Shown here piece after piece: positions 35,620 through 43,703 of a DNA stretch of 64,000 bases. The notes below the pieces were generated by a model, which had not been told where the DNA came from, ran no database searches, and saw nothing but the letters and a program-made list of their open reading frames with translations. Source of the stretch: Bradyrhizobium barranii subsp. apii (lineage in GTDB: Bacteria; Pseudomonadota; Alphaproteobacteria; Rhizobiales; Xanthobacteraceae); contig NZ_CP096255.1 of assembly GCF_011516635.5 (NCBI RefSeq), positions 2,664,501 to 2,728,500 of the forward strand, in the 5' to 3' direction. Positions within the stretch are counted from its first letter, which is position 1; the number at the start of each line of letters is the position of its first letter. Position numbers and translations under genes: made by a program.

Positions 35620-35970
35620 TCCGATCTTGTAAAGTTCCTGGTCCGGGCTGCCGGACTGGCGATGTCCCGCTGGGACGGTGTTGTGGCGACCTCGGTCAAT
35701 CGGCTGGTGGCGGCTCGTCCGCACTCCGCTGCAAACGTTGAGGCGCCCGACCCGGACATCATCATGAGGCGCTGCGCGACCTCGGAAAGGACCGTGACCC
35801 CAGCGAAGACATCAACCAGCCCCGGCGATCCAATGCCTGGCCGGCAAAGCACGTATCAGCCGCGCCCGCGCCGTCTCCGCAACCCGGACCAGCTCCGACG
35901 GCGCGAGCACTACCTCCGTGCCGTGGGCGAGTTCAGAAATGTAAGCTTGACAACAAACCGCAATTAAAGG
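35620..35970 (+). ncRNA. candidate bridge RNA/seekRNA region of the IS1111-type element
   Basis: This 351-bp 3' end has no convincing gene. In IS110 relatives a structured RNA from the non-coding end guides insertion by pairing with the target; in IS1111 types it is encoded after the transposase. Here TCAATCGGC (35696-35704), extended upstream to CCTCGgTCAATCGGC with one extra base, equals the gene-strand sequence on one side of the insertion point (CCTCGTCAATCGGC). CTGCGCG (35772-35778) equals the opposite strand across the junction (CTGCGC|G). GCGACCTCGG also occurs twice, 90 bases apart (35686 and 35776). The RNA is inferred; no fold was computed. Confidence 0.4.
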
Positions 35971-36138
35971 GCCGATTGACGAGGCGACCGAGCCGCCCGC
36001 CGCGAACGGGCCGGTGAGGTCGTAGATCAGGCCGATGCGCAAATTCTCGGCTTGCGCCTGGGCCCGGGTCCAATCGAGGCTGAGTGCGGCGGCGGCAGCC
36101 GCCGAGCTCTTCAGCAACTGCCTGCGTGAAGTCGGCAT
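35971..36138 (-). pseudogene. branched-chain-type ABC substrate-binding protein, 5' part
   Basis: ATG 36138 follows GGAGGATA. The fragment encodes a Tat-like signal, MPTSRRQLLKSSAAAAAALS, and the start of the mature domain, ENLRIGLIYDLTGPFAAGGS followed by VASSIG. Beyond that codon the insertion element begins and adds a short unrelated tail. The remainder of the gene is at 33366-34502. Confidence 0.85.
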
Positions 36139-36297
36139 CCTATCCTCCCTCAGAACCCGTCTGTTGATTGGTCTTGTTTTTTTTACGAATTATGGGGAGC
36201 GGGACGATGGAAAGTCAACATGGCGAAAGGTCGATAGGCGGGTCATGGCGCAGAACGCAACTGCGAAGACGGACTGCATCGAGCGATCTGCCCGATC

Positions 36298-37347
36298 TCA
36301 GTTCGTGTCGGAGCGCATGGCCTCGAATACCGCAAAGCCTGCGCCGTCGAGCAACGGCACCACCCTCGCCAATCGGAATCCGGCCTGCTCCAGCAGGGAT
36401 CGATATTCGGCGTCGGTGCGCTCCATGCCGGAAACATTGACCAGCATCTCCATGTCGATATGGAGCACGCGCATGGCGTCGCGATGATCTGGCTCGATCC
36501 GTCGTTCGATCAGCAGAACCCGAGCATGTCCTGGCATTGCCGCGCGAACATTTCGCAGGATCGCCAGCGATTGATCGTCGTCCCAGTCATGGATGATCTG
36601 CTTCAGGATGTAGGCGTCTGCGTCTGCTGGAACGGTTTCGAAGAAGCTCCCGCCGATGATCTCACATCGGTTCGTGCCTCCAATCGCCTCCAGAGACGCG
36701 CCGGCTACGACATCGGGAAGGTCGAACAGCACGCCTTGCATGGTCGGGTGGTTGGCCAGAATCGTTGTGAGCGTGAAGCCATGTCCGCCGCCTATGTCGA
36801 CGATGCGGCCGATCCCGTGAAAATCGTAGTGCTTGAGAAGCGCGGTGGCCAACCGGGCGGAGCTGGTTGTCATCGTCGCGTTGAAAATCGCGGAGAGCTC
36901 TGCGTCCTCGCGCAAATAGTCGAAGACCCCCGTCCCGTGTGCGTGATCGAAGGCATGCTGGCCGGTCTGTACGGCGTGCAGAAGATGACTCCAGGATTGC
37001 CAGTGCGACTCGCTGAGCCATAGCCGCACCACAGGACAGATCGAAGCCGGGATATCGGCGCGGAGGGTAGACCCAAGCGGTGTCAGCGCAAATTGCCTTG
37101 GAGACGTCTCGTCGAGCAGGCCGGCACCGGCCAGGAAGCGAAGCAGCCGGTAAAGGGTCGGAGCATGGCTCCCGGTCGTTGTCGCCAGATCGTCGCAATG
37201 GCGCGGGCCTGCCGCCAGGTGATCCGGAATGCCAAGCTCGACGGCAACGCGCAGGGCCTGCGAAATGCGGTACCCACCGATCAGCCTGAAGATCTGGGCG
37301 AAATCTTGAGGTGCGGGAGATTGTCCGGGAGAGATGCCTGCGTCCAT
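36298..37347 (-). CDS. class I SAM-dependent O-methyltransferase (COMT/hydroxyneurosporene-MT type)
   Basis: The product has 349 residues. The N-terminal winged-helix dimerisation domain (SQALRVAVELGIPDHLAAGP and TLYRLLRFLAGAGLLDE) precedes the Rossmann methyltransferase: IVDIGGGHGFTLTTIL binds SAM, FDLPDVVAGA follows, and KQIIHDWDDDQSLAILRN holds the His-Asp pair typical of plant-type O-methyltransferases. It methylates a hydroxyl on a small molecule; the acceptor is unknown. A strong terminator at 37481-37515 separates it from the binding-protein gene upstream, so it likely has its own promoter in 37348-37480. Confidence 0.88.
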   Translation of the reverse strand: MDAGISPGQSPAPQDFAQIFRLIGGYRISQALRVAVELGIPDHLAAGPRHCDDLATTTGSHAPTLYRLLRFLAGAGLLDETSPRQFALTPLGSTLRADIPASICPVVRLWLSESHWQSWSHLLHAVQTGQHAFDHAHGTGVFDYLREDAELSAIFNATMTTSSARLATALLKHYDFHGIGRIVDIGGGHGFTLTTILANHPTMQGVLFDLPDVVAGASLEAIGGTNRCEIIGGSFFETVPADADAYILKQIIHDWDDDQSLAILRNVRAAMPGHARVLLIERRIEPDHRDAMRVLHIDMEMLVNVSGMERTDAEYRSLLEQAGFRLARVVPLLDGAGFAVFEAMRSDTN

Positions 37348-37480
37348 CTGAGATGCTCCGCTTCATCACCGGCGGGGTACATGGCGGAGGTTGCGGCAAA
37401 ACGTCAACGTGACCCAAGGTCGCTACGGGCCGGCCGCGGCGCAGCATGTTTCCTGAAGGACAAAGATTCTTGAAGAACAA

Positions 37481-37515
37481 AGAAAAAGCCCACCGCTCGC
37501 GAACGAGCGGTGGGC
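37481..37515 (-). terminator. rho-independent terminator after the Liv-type operon
   Basis: On the minus strand, GCCCACCGCTCG, loop TTCG, CGAGCGGTGGGC and then TTTTTCT. A perfect 12-bp stem with a UUCG-type tetraloop and T-tract, 21 bases after the stop of the binding-protein gene at 37536. Confidence 0.92.
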
Positions 37516-37535
37516 CTGATGCCGGGACGAGCCGG

Positions 37536-38771
37536 TTACTGCGACAGCTTCACGAAGGCTGGAAACTTCAGCTTGCCTTCCGCGATCTTCTCGGGCCAGA
37601 CCACGACCTGCTTGCTGTCCTGCCACTGGAAGACGAGGCCGGACACGGTCGTGGGACCGGACTTGATGCCGTGGGTGAACTCGTCGTCCTTGCCGTAGAA
37701 CTGGATGCGGCCGATCGTGCCCTCGTAGTCGGTCTTCTCCAGTTCAGCGACCATCTTGTCGGGATCGGTCGAGCCCGCGCGCTTGATCGCTTCGGTGATG
37801 AAGTAGACCTCGTCATAGGCGGTGTAGCCGGTATAGGCCGGCGGCGTGCCGAACTTGGCCTTGAAGGCGGCCGCGAACGGCTTCGTCTTGGCGGTCACGG
37901 CGACATCGGGCGTCGCCACCGCGAGCGACGGCACGCCGTCGGCGGCGCCATTGGTGTCCTTCCAGAAGGTCGGGCTCAGCGCCTGCGCGCTGATGCCGAA
38001 CATCGGGATCGGCACCTGCTGGTTCTTCCACTGCACCGTCGGCTGCACGCCGACATGCGAGATGCCGGTCACGATCACGTCAGGCTTCTTGCCCTCGATG
38101 TTGTTGAAGATCGGCGTGAAGTCGGTGGTATCGGGCGAGAAGCGCACATGCTCCACGACCTTCAGGCCCGCCTTGGGCAGGCAGGCCTCGTAGCCGACGT
38201 CGAGCGGCTTCGTCCAGGCGGCGTCCTCGCTCATGATCGCGACGGTCTTGAACTTGAGCTTGTCGACCAGCAGATCCTTGGCGGCATCACAGACGAGCTG
38301 GGCTTGCGCCGCCGACGTCAGATAGCCGTGGAAAGTGTACTTGTTCTTCTCGTAGTCGTTGTGGATCGCCTTGGTGATCTCGTTCGAGGCGGCGCCCGGC
38401 GTGATCAGCGGCATCTTCAGCCGCGCCGCCCAGGGTTCGAGCGCCAGCACGACCTCGCTGATATAGCTAGCGATCACGGCCGACACCTTGTCCTCGCTCA
38501 CCGCGCGCTGGAAGGCTCGCACCGAGTCGGCCGACGAGCTCTTGTTGTCATAGGTGACGATCTCGACCTTGCGGCCGAGAATGCCGCCCTTGGCGTTAAT
38601 CTCGTCGGCAGCGATCTGCGCGCCGCCCGGGGTCGCAGCGCCCGCGATCGACTGCACTTCGGCGATGACACCGATCTTGATCGGATCGTTCGACTGCGCG
38701 TAGGCGGGGGCGGCGAGGCACAGCGCCAGCGCGGAGGTGAGGAGGCTGCTGCCGAGGATTGAAGGTCGCAT
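37536..38771 (-). CDS. branched-chain-amino-acid-type ABC substrate-binding protein, copy B
   Basis: The product has 411 residues; ATG 38771 is preferred over the longer frame because AGGGAAA precedes it and a signal peptide follows (cut after AYAQS). Type I periplasmic binding fold: IKIGVIAEVQSIAGAATPGG, QIAADEINAKGGILGRKVEI, TPGAASNEITKAIHNDYEKN and DYEGTIGRIQFYGKDDEFTH. It is a close paralogue of the protein at 42197 (shared AAWTKPLDVGYE, VQWKNQQVPIPMFGIS). The real ligand may be an amino acid, amide or other small solute. Last gene before the terminator. Confidence 0.9.
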   Translation of the reverse strand: MRPSILGSSLLTSALALCLAAPAYAQSNDPIKIGVIAEVQSIAGAATPGGAQIAADEINAKGGILGRKVEIVTYDNKSSSADSVRAFQRAVSEDKVSAVIASYISEVVLALEPWAARLKMPLITPGAASNEITKAIHNDYEKNKYTFHGYLTSAAQAQLVCDAAKDLLVDKLKFKTVAIMSEDAAWTKPLDVGYEACLPKAGLKVVEHVRFSPDTTDFTPIFNNIEGKKPDVIVTGISHVGVQPTVQWKNQQVPIPMFGISAQALSPTFWKDTNGAADGVPSLAVATPDVAVTAKTKPFAAAFKAKFGTPPAYTGYTAYDEVYFITEAIKRAGSTDPDKMVAELEKTDYEGTIGRIQFYGKDDEFTHGIKSGPTTVSGLVFQWQDSKQVVVWPEKIAEGKLKFPAFVKLSQ

Positions 38772-38812
38772 GGTCGTTTCCCTTTCTATGTTTTTTATTG
38801 ATGTTGACGGAC

Positions 38813-40291
38813 TTAAAGAAAATCGGCGCCGGCTTCGCTCGCGAAGCGGCCGGGATCGCCCTCCCAGACGATGCGGGCGTGCTCCAGCACATAGACGCGG
38901 TCGGCATGCGGCAGCGCGAAGGTGACGTTCTGCTCGCCGAGCAGCACCGTGATCGCGGTGGTCTGCCGCAGCTTCGTCAGCGCCTTGGACAATTGCTCGA
39001 GGATGACGGGAGCGAGGCCCAGCGTCGGCTCGTCCAGGATCAGGATCTGCGGCTGCATCATCAACGCGCGGCCGATCGCGAGCATCTGCTGCTCGCCGCC
39101 GGAGAGCGTTTGTGCCATCTGGCCCTGACGCTCCTTCAGGATCGGGAACAGCTCGAACAGCCAGGCGAGCTGCGCGGCGCGCTTGTCGTCGGAGAGATGC
39201 TGGCCGCCGAGATCGAGGTTTTCGCGCACGCTCATCTCGCCGAACAGCTCGCGCGATTCCGGGCATTGCACGAGGCCACTGCGCGCGATCTTCGCCGGGC
39301 TCGTGCCGCGCAGTCTGTCGCCGCCGCGCACGATCTCGCCGCTATAGGGCAGGAAGCCGGAGATGGTGTTGAACAGCGTGGTCTTGCCGGCGCCGTTGAG
39401 GCCGACGACGGAGACGAACTCGCCCTCGTGGACGTGGATTGAGACGTTCTCCAGCGCCTGCGCCTTGCCGTAGAACACGCTGACATTCTCGACCTGGAGC
39501 AGCGGCACCTTGTCCTTGAAGCTGGTCTCGGGCCGCGCATGGGTCTCGATGGCGCCGCCGAGATAGACCCGGCGCACCGTCTCGTTCTTCATGACGTCGT
39601 CGGCCTTGCCGGTGACGATCTCCTCGCCGAGATACATCGCGAGCACGCGGTCGACCAGCGCGGCGACGCTCTTGACGTTGTGGTCGACCAGCATCACGGC
39701 GCGGCCCTCGTCGCGAAAGCTGCGGATCAGGTCGGAGAAGACGTCGACCTCCGCCCGCGTCAGCCCGGCAAAGGGCTCGTCCACCAGCACGACTTTTGGG
39801 TCACGCGCGATCGCTTTCGCAAGCTCCAGCCGGCGGAGGTCGGCGAAAGGCAGCGTCGGCGGTCGGCGGTTCATCACGCTGCCCAACCCGACGCGGTCGG
39901 CGATCCATTTGGCGCGCTCGACCAGCGCCTTGTCCGGGAACAGCATGAACAGGCTGTCCGGCAGCAGCGCGACCATGATGTTCTCCAGCACTGTCTGCCG
40001 GTTCAGCGGCCGCGAGTGCTGGAACACCATGCCAAAGCCTTTGCGCGCGATCTTGTGCGCGGGCAGGCCGGCGACGTTCTCGCCCTCGAAGATGACCTCG
40101 CCCGATGTCGGGCGTTCGATGCCCATCACGCTCTTCATCGCGGTCGACTTGCCGGAGCCGTTCGGCCCGATCAGGCCGAAGATCTCGCCGGCGTTCACCT
40201 GGAAGCCGAGGTTCTTCACCGCCGTCAATCCACCAAAGCGTTTTGTCAGGCCGCGGACGTCGAGCACGGCCCGGTTTGCGATCATATCCAT
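38813..40291 (-). CDS. fused ABC ATP-binding protein (LivG-LivF in one chain)
   Basis: The product has 492 residues from ATG 40291, which overlaps the permease TGA by one base (a GTG at 40294 is also possible). Domain 1 is LivG-like: GPNGSGKST, FQHSRPLN and LPFADLRRLELAKAIARDP, where the usual LSGG signature is degenerate, and VVLVDEP. Domain 2 is LivF-like: GLNGAGKTTLFNTI, LSGGEQQMLAIGRAL, ILILDEPTLGLAP. Separate LivG and LivF proteins are about 250 and 235 residues, so this is a complete fusion. It powers the importer formed with the two permeases. The altered signature in domain 1 may make one of the two ATP sites weak. Confidence 0.92.
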   Translation of the reverse strand: MDMIANRAVLDVRGLTKRFGGLTAVKNLGFQVNAGEIFGLIGPNGSGKSTAMKSVMGIERPTSGEVIFEGENVAGLPAHKIARKGFGMVFQHSRPLNRQTVLENIMVALLPDSLFMLFPDKALVERAKWIADRVGLGSVMNRRPPTLPFADLRRLELAKAIARDPKVVLVDEPFAGLTRAEVDVFSDLIRSFRDEGRAVMLVDHNVKSVAALVDRVLAMYLGEEIVTGKADDVMKNETVRRVYLGGAIETHARPETSFKDKVPLLQVENVSVFYGKAQALENVSIHVHEGEFVSVVGLNGAGKTTLFNTISGFLPYSGEIVRGGDRLRGTSPAKIARSGLVQCPESRELFGEMSVRENLDLGGQHLSDDKRAAQLAWLFELFPILKERQGQMAQTLSGGEQQMLAIGRALMMQPQILILDEPTLGLAPVILEQLSKALTKLRQTTAITVLLGEQNVTFALPHADRVYVLEHARIVWEGDPGRFASEAGADFL

Positions 40292-41217
40292 CACGAACGC
40301 GCCTCACGCGAGAGGGCCGCTCCGAGGAAGCCGCCGGGGAAGAACAGCACGACGAGCAAGGCAACCGCCGAGACGATGAAGGTCGCGAGCTCGCCAGTTG
40401 GCCTTAAGAATTCGCCGGCGACGATCAGGAAGATCGCGCCGAGCGCGGCGCCAAGCACGGTGCGCCGGCCGCCGAGCACGGCCGAGACGATCACGTTCAC
40501 ACCGACCGCGACGTCGACGACGGTGCCGACCGAGGCGGTGCCGAAATAGAACACCAGCAGCGCTCCGGATAAACCAGAGAAGAACGCGCTGACGATGAAG
40601 GCGGCAAGCTTGTGCTTGATGATGTTGAAGCCGAGCGCGCCGGCCTGCACCGGATCCTGGCCGCTGGCCTGGAGCACGAGGCCAATCGGGGATTGCGACA
40701 GGCCGTAGAGGATCGCCGCCGAGATCGTCATGAAGCCGAGCGCGATCCAGTAATTGGCGCCGGCGTTGATGGTGATGACGTCGGGGATGGTCAGGCCGAT
40801 CTCGCCGCCGGTGAGATCGGCGAACACCACGATGAAATTCTGCAACATCAACACCGCGACCAGCGTGGTCAGGCCGAAATACGGCCCGCGCACGCGCAAA
40901 GCCGGCAACGCCAGCACGAGGCCGGCGATGACGGAGGCCAGCGCCCCCAGCACGATGCAGAGATAGACCGACCAGCCGAACTGTGCGTTGAGAATGCCGG
41001 CGGTGTAGGCGCCGACGCCGATCAGGAAAGTGGGCCCGAAATTGACCTCGCCCGCGAAGCCGAACAGCAGGTCCCAGGCCATCGCGAACACGCCGAAATA
41101 GAACGCGACGGTGAGCAGGCCGAGTACGTAGCCGGAGACGTAGAGCGGCAGCGTCGCCGCGACGATGACGAGTGCGACCGAGATGAAGAACAGGCGGGAG
41201 GTGAAGAAGGTGGACAT
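40291..41217 (-). CDS. ABC transporter permease, LivM type
   Basis: The product has 308 residues with about nine hydrophobic helices. LivM marks: MAWDLLFGFAGEVNFGPTFL, ALRVRGPYFGLTTLVAVLML (the conserved RVRGxYF loop), QSPIGLVLQASGQDPVQAGA before the coupling helix, and a closing FFPGGFLGAAL. It begins one base after the LivH-type stop region and ends overlapping the ATPase start. Inner-membrane channel half. Confidence 0.92.
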   Translation of the reverse strand: MSTFFTSRLFFISVALVIVAATLPLYVSGYVLGLLTVAFYFGVFAMAWDLLFGFAGEVNFGPTFLIGVGAYTAGILNAQFGWSVYLCIVLGALASVIAGLVLALPALRVRGPYFGLTTLVAVLMLQNFIVVFADLTGGEIGLTIPDVITINAGANYWIALGFMTISAAILYGLSQSPIGLVLQASGQDPVQAGALGFNIIKHKLAAFIVSAFFSGLSGALLVFYFGTASVGTVVDVAVGVNVIVSAVLGGRRTVLGAALGAIFLIVAGEFLRPTGELATFIVSAVALLVVLFFPGGFLGAALSREARS

Positions 41218-41218
41218 C

Positions 41219-42094
41219 TCAGCGCCTCCCCAGAAGGCCCTGGGGCCGGATATACATCACGAACACGAGCAGCAGCAGCGCCGGAATGGTGCGGTAGGCC
41301 GGCGAGACCAGGTAGGCCGTCAGCGTCTCGAGATAGCCGACCACGAAGGCCGCGATCAGCGAGCCGGAGACGCTGCCGAGGCCGCCGAGCACCACGATCG
41401 AGAACGCGCTCGCGGTCAGGGGGCCGACGCTGTAGGAGCTGACGCCCAGAAACATCCCGAGCAGCACGCCGGCGATGCCGGCGAGGATCCCGTAGATTCC
41501 CCACACCACGATGTAGATGTTGGTGAGCTCGAGGCCGAGTAGCGTCACGCCGCGCGGGTTCATCGACGCCGCCAGCACCGCCTTGCCGGTGCGGGTGCGA
41601 TTCACCAGCAACCACAGCAGTGCGATCACGAGGCAGCACACGATGGCGGTGAAGATCTCGTTCTTCGGCGTACGGACGCCGAGGATCTCGACCACGCCCT
41701 CGACGATCGGCAGCACGGTCTTGGCGTTGTTGGTGAAGAAATAGGCGATCAGCTCCTGGATCATGATGCCCCAGAGCAGCGTTCCCGTGAGGACGAAGAT
41801 CTCCTTCTCCTCATTGGGGATGCGCCGGGAGTCCTGAATGGGCTTCACCACCGCGAAATAGGTCGCAAAGGCGGTGAGGAGGGCGACGGCGACCCCGACC
41901 AGCGCACCGGCATAGGTGCCGACGTTGAGGATGCTGGCAGCGGCCCAGGCCGCCACCGCTGCGGCCACCATGATGGCACCGTGGGAGAGGTTGAGCACGC
42001 CGGAGACGCCGAAGATCAGGGTGAAGCCGGTGGCACCGAGAGCGTAGAGAGCGCTGATGGCAAAGCCATCGATCAATATCTGGAAAGCTCGCAT
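41219..42094 (-). CDS. ABC transporter permease, LivH type
   Basis: The product has 291 residues. LivH marks: LYALGATGFTLIFGVSGVLN with LSHGAIM, RTRTGKAVLAASMNPRGVTL before the coupling helix, and GGLGSVSGSLIAAFVVGYLE. It pairs with the LivM-type protein. It is separated from the binding-protein gene at 42197 by 102 bases containing a strong hairpin, which may set the ratio of binding protein to membrane parts. Confidence 0.92.
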   Translation of the reverse strand: MRAFQILIDGFAISALYALGATGFTLIFGVSGVLNLSHGAIMVAAAVAAWAAASILNVGTYAGALVGVAVALLTAFATYFAVVKPIQDSRRIPNEEKEIFVLTGTLLWGIMIQELIAYFFTNNAKTVLPIVEGVVEILGVRTPKNEIFTAIVCCLVIALLWLLVNRTRTGKAVLAASMNPRGVTLLGLELTNIYIVVWGIYGILAGIAGVLLGMFLGVSSYSVGPLTASAFSIVVLGGLGSVSGSLIAAFVVGYLETLTAYLVSPAYRTIPALLLLVFVMYIRPQGLLGRR

Positions 42095-42163
42095 CTATGA
42101 TTGGCCGGGTGGCAGCCGAGCTGCCGCTTTGAGGAAAGGTGCTGCGGAGAGCCGCATGTGGAA

Positions 42164-42188
42164 GCTCCCGGGAGGTGGTCCCGGGAGC
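42164..42188 (-). promoter_or_regulatory. intercistronic hairpin between binding protein and permease genes
   Basis: GCTCCCGGGA-GGTGG-TCCCGGGAGC is a perfect 10-bp stem with a five-base loop, 9 bases after the copy-A binding-protein stop and about 70 bases before livH. No T-tract follows on the minus strand. It fits a 3' mRNA stabiliser or partial attenuator that lets binding protein be made in excess over permease, as in many ABC operons. Confidence 0.7.
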
Positions 42189-42196
42189 ATGTCCTG

Positions 42197-43435
42197 CTAG
42201 TTGCTGAGCTTGATGAAGCTCGGGAACTTGACGTCGACCTTGGCGACGTCCTTGGGCCAGACCGCGCTCTGCTTGCCGTCCTGCCATTGCAGCATCAGCC
42301 CGGTGATCAGGCCCTTGCCATATTTGATCGAGTGGGTGAACGGATCGTCCTTGCCGTAGAACTGGACGCGGCCGATCGTGCCTTCCCAGTCGGTCTTCTC
42401 CAGCGCGGCGACGAGCTTGTCGGCGTCGGTCGAGCCGGCGCGCTTCACCGCGTCGGCGATGTAGTAGACCTCGTCATAGGCGGTGTAGCCGGCATAGGAG
42501 GGATAATTGCCGAACTTCTTCTTGAAGTTCTCCGCGAACGGCACCGATTTCGGCGTCACCGCGACGCCTGGCCCGGAGACGCCCTGATAGAGCACGCCTT
42601 CGGCCGCCTGGTTGGTGTCCTTGCCGAAGGTCTCGTTGGTTGCCTGCGAGGAGATGCCGAACATCGGGATCGGCACCTGCTGGTTCTTCCACTGCACCGT
42701 CGGCTGCACGCCCACATGGGAGATGCCGGTGATGATCACATCGGGCTTGGAGCCCTCGATCTTGTTGAAGATCGGCGTGAAGTCGGTCGTATCGGGCGAG
42801 AAGCGGATGTGGTCGAGCACCTTCAGCCCGATCTTGGGCAGGCATTCCTCGTAGCCGACGTCGAGCGGCTTGGTCCAGGCGGCGTCCTCGCTCATGATGA
42901 CCGCGGTCTTCATGTGCATCCTGTCGACGAGCAGGTCCTTGGCGCCGTCGCAGACCGAGAGCGCCAGCGCGGCGGAGGTCAGATAGCCGTGGAAGGTGTA
43001 CTTGTTCTTCTCGTAATCGGCGTGGACGCTCTTGCTGATCTCGTTGGAGGCGGCACCCGGCGTGACGAACGGCGTCTTCAGCCGTGAGGCCCAGGGCTCC
43101 AGCGCCACCTCGCTGATATAGCTGGCGATGACCGCGTTGACCTTGTCCTCGTTCACCGCGCGCTGGAACGCACGCACTGAATCCGCCGACGAGGAGTGAT
43201 TGTCGTAAGAGATGATCTCGATCTTGCGGCCGTCGACGCCGCCATTGGCGTTGATCTCGTCGGCGGCAAGCTGCGCCGCCTGTGGAATGGAGGCGCCGGC
43301 AATCGCCTGCGCTTCCGCGATCACGCCGATCCTGAGGGGATCGGCTGCAAGTGCCGCGCCTGACGCTGCCATCATCGCGCCTGTCGCGGCCGCACCGAGC
43401 GCTATTCGCAATGCAACAGAGAGTCGTTTTTTCAT
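42197..43435 (-). CDS. branched-chain-amino-acid-type ABC substrate-binding protein, copy A
   Basis: The product has 412 residues from ATG 43435 (GGGAGAGAAC upstream), with a signal peptide ending ALAAD. Fold markers: LRIGVIAEAQAIAGASIPQA, QLAADEINANGGVDGRKIEI and GTIGRVQFYGKDDPFTHSIK. It is very similar to copy B at 37536 over the whole length, including HGYLTSAA and FSPDTTDFTPIFN. First gene of the operon copy A - livH - livM - livGF - copy B. The 268-bp region upstream should hold the promoter. Confidence 0.9.
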   Translation of the reverse strand: MKKRLSVALRIALGAAATGAMMAASGAALAADPLRIGVIAEAQAIAGASIPQAAQLAADEINANGGVDGRKIEIISYDNHSSSADSVRAFQRAVNEDKVNAVIASYISEVALEPWASRLKTPFVTPGAASNEISKSVHADYEKNKYTFHGYLTSAALALSVCDGAKDLLVDRMHMKTAVIMSEDAAWTKPLDVGYEECLPKIGLKVLDHIRFSPDTTDFTPIFNKIEGSKPDVIITGISHVGVQPTVQWKNQQVPIPMFGISSQATNETFGKDTNQAAEGVLYQGVSGPGVAVTPKSVPFAENFKKKFGNYPSYAGYTAYDEVYYIADAVKRAGSTDADKLVAALEKTDWEGTIGRVQFYGKDDPFTHSIKYGKGLITGLMLQWQDGKQSAVWPKDVAKVDVKFPSFIKLSN

Positions 43436-43703
43436 GTTGTTCTCTCCCTTTGAACAGGCCTCTTGCGAGCCATTATGTCGCAACTATAACGGCGACGGCA
43501 TTCTCGGCAAGTGAAACCGCGTTCAGGATTGGGAGAGACGGACTAAAGTCTAGCGCTGCGCAAATTGCGGGCAGGATAGGTGCGAGACACTCATGACGCG
43601 CGCAGGCATGCAGATTCTGTCGGCGGGCATGCGTGAGCGTCGAAGCCTTGGAGTCGAAGCCTTGGAGCGTGCAGTAGCCTACAAGACGAGCACCGATGCC
43701 GGT

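Larger units (their letters stand above)
34503..35970 (+). mobile_element. IS110-family element, IS1111-like, inserted in an ABC binding-protein gene
   Basis: The borders were inferred by restoring the interrupted gene: host sequence stops at ...GATCTGCGC (34502) and resumes at GCCGATTGACG (35971), with no target duplication. Subterminal inverted repeats TAATTGCGG (near 34513) and CCGCAATTA (near 35958) are a trait of the IS1111 subgroup. The 5' non-coding end is short (87 bp) and the 3' non-coding end long (about 350 bp), also as in that subgroup. It carries one transposase gene with a frameshift. Confidence 0.8.
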
